Of a DNA stretch of 64,000 nucleotides, positions 61,277 through 64,000 are shown piece after piece. Made by a program: the position numbers and the translations under genes. This DNA is from Hydrogenophaga sp. SL48. Lineage in GTDB: Bacteria > Pseudomonadota > Gammaproteobacteria > Burkholderiales > Burkholderiaceae_C. A model generated the notes under the pieces. The model saw only the letters and a list, made by a program, of their open reading frames with translations, ran no database searches and was not told the origin of the DNA. Numbering within the stretch: position 1 is the first letter of the stretch; each line of letters starts with the position of its first letter. The stretch lies in the NCBI RefSeq assembly GCF_021729865.1, contig NZ_CP063400.1, forward strand, positions 682,001-746,000, in the 5' to 3' direction.

Positions 61277-62068
61277 TCAGAGTTCGTCGACCATCTCACC
61301 GATGTTCCGGTAGAAGAGGCGCAGGCCCGTCGCGCTGAGAATCACCGTCAGCACCGCCACAGGCCACAGGCTGTACCAGTCCGGCCAGTGGCCCATCACC
61401 ACCACATCCTGAAAGGCCTTGACCAGCCTGGCCATGGGGTTGTAGTTCATCAGGTGCTGCACCGCTTCCGGCAGGATGTTTGCGGGGTACACGATGGGCG
61501 TGAACCAGAACCAGAACGACAGAAAGATGCCGAAGAACTGGCCCACGTCGCGGAAGAACACATTCAGCACACCCAGGTTGAGGCCGATCGCGATCGCCAA
61601 TGCCGTCAGCAGCAGCAACAGGGGGCCCAGGGCGATGAACACCCAACCTGGAAAACTCCCGGACAGCACAAGAAACAGCACAAAGAGGCCGAACACGATG
61701 GTGAAGTTCAGCAAGGCGTTGCTGACCACGGTCACGGGGAGGCACAGGCGGGGGAAGCTGATCTTCTTCAGCAGGTTGGCGTGCTCCAGGAACATGCCGG
61801 TCGCCCGTGTCGAGATTTCCGCAAACAGGCCCCAGATCAGGATGCCGGTGCACAGGTAGATGCTGAACGCATAGGTGCCGTCCACCCCTGGCAGCCTGGA
61901 CTTCATGAGCTGCGAAAAGATCACGGTGTAGACCACGATCATCGACAGGGGGTTGATGATGTTCCAGGCCGCACCCAGCAAGGAGTTGCGGTACTTGGTC
62001 TGAAATTCCCGCTTGACGTTGCCCAGGATGAAGCCGCGGTAGGCCCACAAGGCTCGAATGGCTCCCAT
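61277..62068 (-). CDS. wzm: polysaccharide ABC exporter permease
   Basis: The 263-residue ABC-2 permease has six helices and typical blocks FILGNVKREFQTKYRNSLLGAAWNIINPL, SFPRLCLPVTVVSNALLNF and WFWFTPIVYPANILPEAVQHLMNYNPMARLVKAFQD. With Wzt it moves lipid-linked polymer across the inner membrane. Its start overlaps the manC stop by one base. Confidence 0.95.
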   Translation of the reverse strand: MGAIRALWAYRGFILGNVKREFQTKYRNSLLGAAWNIINPLSMIVVYTVIFSQLMKSRLPGVDGTYAFSIYLCTGILIWGLFAEISTRATGMFLEHANLLKKISFPRLCLPVTVVSNALLNFTIVFGLFVLFLVLSGSFPGWVFIALGPLLLLLTALAIAIGLNLGVLNVFFRDVGQFFGIFLSFWFWFTPIVYPANILPEAVQHLMNYNPMARLVKAFQDVVVMGHWPDWYSLWPVAVLTVILSATGLRLFYRNIGEMVDEL

Positions 62069-63543
62069 CAGACCCGTCCGTAGGTGTCAGACAGTCGAAC
62101 GATGTCGTCTTCGCCCAGGTAGTCGCCGCATTGCACTTCAATCAGCACCAGCTCGTCGTGGCCCGTGTTGGTCAGGCGGTGTTTCTCCTGCAGGGGAATG
62201 TGGCGGTATTCCCCGGGGCGCGTGGGGTACTCGACATCGCCAATCTGGACAACGCCCCGTCCGCGCACAACCACCCAGTGCTCGGCGCGCTGGTGGTGGT
62301 ACTGGAGGCTCAGGCTTTGCCCCGGGTTGACGGTGATTCGCTTGACCTTGTAGCCGTCTTCCTCTTTCAGGGTCGCGTAGGTGCCCCAGGGGCGGTGCAC
62401 GGCGGGAGGAAGCAGCGTGCTCTGGTGTTGCGGGCTGTTGATGTGGCGTTCTTTCAGGGCGTCCACCACGCGCTTGACGCTCTGGGCCTCCTGTTTGCTC
62501 GTGATCAGCAGGGCGTCTGGTGTGTCGACCACCACCAGGTCCTTGACGCCCACGGTAGCGACCACCTTGTGGCAGTGGCTGTCGACGTGGACGTGGGTGC
62601 CTGTCGTGTTCACAGCCACCCAGTCGGTGTTGTCAGCGGCGCCCAGCGTGTTGCCGCTGGCGTCGGGTGTGTGGGCCTGGGCGACGGCGGGCCAGGCACC
62701 GACATCGCTCCAGCCAAAGCGCGCGGGAACCAGCACCACATTGGTGGCTCGTTCCATGACCGCGTAGTCGATGCTGATGTCAGGCTGTTTGCCGAAAGTG
62801 TGCGCGTCGAAACGGGTGACCATCGGCGCGGCGGTCTGTTCAGGGAGCGGCAACGGTTTGGTGCTCGACTGCGCCATGGTCTGCTGAGCCGCACTCAGCA
62901 CATCGGGCGCATGTTGAGCCATGGCCGCCAGCAGCGTGCCTGCTGTGAAGCAGAACATGCCACTGTTCCAGTAGAAGCGGCCCGTGGCCAGGTATTCCTG
63001 GGCTGTGAACAGATCGGGCTTCTCGACAAATTTCAGCACGGGTTGAACATCGCGTCCGACTTTGGGCACCTCGATGTACCCGAACCCGGTTTCGGGACCG
63101 GTGGGGTGGATGCCGAACACCACCAGCTGGCCTTTTTGGGCCTGGCGGATGGCCTCGATGGCGTTGGCAACGAAGCTCTCGGTGTCCGGGATGAGGTGAT
63201 CAGCGGGCAACACCAGCATGACCGCGTCGTCCCCGTCTGAAGCCTGGCAGGCCAGCGCCGCCAAGGCAATGGCGGGCGCTGTGTTGCGGCCCTTGGGCTC
63301 GAGCAGGTACCGCGCCTTGGGCGGGTCCACCATTTCGGACATCAGGCCCTGTGTGAGGAACAGGTGGTCCTGGTTCGTGACGATCAGCAAGTCGTCGGTC
63401 CCACAGGCCTGGCCGCGTGTGATGGCCTGTTCCAGCAGGGCGCTGCCCCCCAGTTTCATGAAGGGTTTGGGGTAGGCCTGACGCGAGGCGGGCCACAGGC
63501 GTGTGCCCGCTCCGCCCGACAGAACAACGGAGATGAGTTTCAT
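62068..63543 (-). CDS. manC: mannose-1-phosphate guanylyltransferase / mannose-6-phosphate isomerase
   Basis: The 491-residue bifunctional enzyme has the nucleotidyltransferase signature LSGGAGTRLWPASRQAYPKPFMKL at its start, GFGYIEVP and FVEKPD in the middle, and a type II isomerase cupin at the end (HRPWGTYATLKEEDGYKVKRI, LQYHHQRAEHWVVVRG). It makes GDP-mannose, the substrate of Gmd in this cluster. WbpW plays this part in the Pseudomonas common antigen locus. Confidence 0.95.
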   Translation of the reverse strand: MKLISVVLSGGAGTRLWPASRQAYPKPFMKLGGSALLEQAITRGQACGTDDLLIVTNQDHLFLTQGLMSEMVDPPKARYLLEPKGRNTAPAIALAALACQASDGDDAVMLVLPADHLIPDTESFVANAIEAIRQAQKGQLVVFGIHPTGPETGFGYIEVPKVGRDVQPVLKFVEKPDLFTAQEYLATGRFYWNSGMFCFTAGTLLAAMAQHAPDVLSAAQQTMAQSSTKPLPLPEQTAAPMVTRFDAHTFGKQPDISIDYAVMERATNVVLVPARFGWSDVGAWPAVAQAHTPDASGNTLGAADNTDWVAVNTTGTHVHVDSHCHKVVATVGVKDLVVVDTPDALLITSKQEAQSVKRVVDALKERHINSPQHQSTLLPPAVHRPWGTYATLKEEDGYKVKRITVNPGQSLSLQYHHQRAEHWVVVRGRGVVQIGDVEYPTRPGEYRHIPLQEKHRLTNTGHDELVLIEVQCGDYLGEDDIVRLSDTYGRV

Positions 63544-63551
63544 GGAGCGTG

Positions 63552-64000
63552 TCAGGCGAAGACCTCGGCCTGCTTGAAGGCGGCGCCGGCCTGGTCTTTC
63601 GCAGAGAGTAGGGGGGGCGTGGCGGTGTGCCAGTCGATGCCCAGATCGGCATCGTTCCAGACAATGCAGCGCTCGTGCGCCGGTGCGTAGTAGTCGGTGG
63701 TCTTGTAGAGGAACTCGGCGGTATCGCTGAGAACCACAAATCCGTGGGCGAAGCCCGCTGGCACCCAGAGTTGGTGTTTGTTGTCGGCGCTGAGCAGCGC
63801 GCCTACCCAGCGACCGAAGGTGGGTGAAGAGCGGCGGATGTCCACGGCCACGTCAAATACCTCTCCTTGCGCCACACGGACCAGCTTGCCCTGCGCCTGC
63901 TGGACCTGGTAGTGCAGCCCGCGCAGCACACCCTTGCTCGATTTGGAGTGGTTGTCCTGCACAAACTTCACTGCATGGCCGACAGCCTCTTCAAACCTTG
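63552..64000 (-). CDS. rfbC: dTDP-4-dehydrorhamnose 3,5-epimerase (C-terminal part)
   Basis: The gene runs off the right edge; the frame is open to 63998. The visible 149 residues include FVQDNHSKSSKGVLRGLHYQ, GEVFDVAVDIRRSSPTFGRW, WVPAGFAHGFVVLSDTAEFLYKTTDYYAP and IVWNDADLGIDW, all diagnostic of RmlC cupins. It works in dTDP-L-rhamnose synthesis, so rfbBDA probably lie just outside. It is eight bases before manC. Confidence 0.95.
   Translation of the reverse strand, partial: RFEEAVGHAVKFVQDNHSKSSKGVLRGLHYQVQQAQGKLVRVAQGEVFDVAVDIRRSSPTFGRWVGALLSADNKHQLWVPAGFAHGFVVLSDTAEFLYKTTDYYAPAHERCIVWNDADLGIDWHTATPPLLSAKDQAGAAFKQAEVFA

Overview
The window is chromosome from a high-GC betaproteobacterium, most likely a member of the Comamonadaceae (Hydrogenophaga/Acidovorax-like). 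This is inferred from the gene order rpsP-rimM-trmD-rplS followed by a CoA pyrophosphatase, a CobD-like protein, rsgA, an M48 peptidase, orn and a Pit transporter, from the protein sequences, and from GC-rich extragenic repeats of a type I associate with this family. No rRNA, tRNA, CRISPR array, integrase or transposase was recognised.

Region 1 (1-4.5 kb) is accessory. It holds the end of an antitoxin and a RelE/ParE-type toxin, then two visibly AT-rich genes: a small secreted protein, and a protein whose C-terminus looks like the C-terminal domain of the RNA polymerase alpha subunit. Next is a two-gene Septu-like module (AAA ATPase plus HNH-type nuclease) enclosed between two copies of the 3' end of the glutaryl-CoA dehydrogenase gene. 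The intact gcdH lies to its right; a decayed, truncated copy lies to its left.

Region 2 (4.5-22.5 kb) is metabolic and transport: gcdH with a divergent LysR regulator; an AraC regulator facing a molybdenum hydroxylase operon (2Fe-2S subunit, Mo-cofactor subunit, cyclophilin-like protein, XdhC); msrA; an EamA-type exporter; and a zinc locus with znuCBA divergent from zur, where zur is followed by a second ABC system, a small secreted protein and a DUF3299-like protein. An AEC transporter, a small TM2-like membrane protein and a GNAT acetyltransferase follow. Several related extragenic repeats and one roughly 168-bp imperfect palindrome sit between genes here.

Region 3 (22.5-33.6 kb) is housekeeping: rpsP-rimM-trmD-rplS, a Nudix CoA pyrophosphatase, a CobD/CbiB-family protein, rsgA, an M48 peptidase, orn, a phosphate transporter and a DEAD-box helicase with a long leader and an Arg/Gly-rich tail.

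Region 4 (33.7-64 kb) is one long cell-surface polysaccharide cluster, all on the minus strand and read from right to left. It starts with rfbC (cut by the window edge), manC, wzm and wzt. A methyltransferase/coiled-coil/double-glycosyltransferase fusion, a GT4 enzyme, gmd and rmd follow. This first block resembles the GDP-D-rhamnose, ABC-exported common polysaccharide antigen of Pseudomonas. The second block has lipid-linked-sugar membrane proteins, methyltransferases, large glycosyltransferases, a PglC/WcaJ-type initiating sugar transferase, an epimerase, a WbpM/CapD-type 4,6-dehydratase, a SAF-domain oxidoreductase and an O-acyltransferase. Many of these genes overlap by 1-4 bases, which indicates co-transcription and translational coupling.
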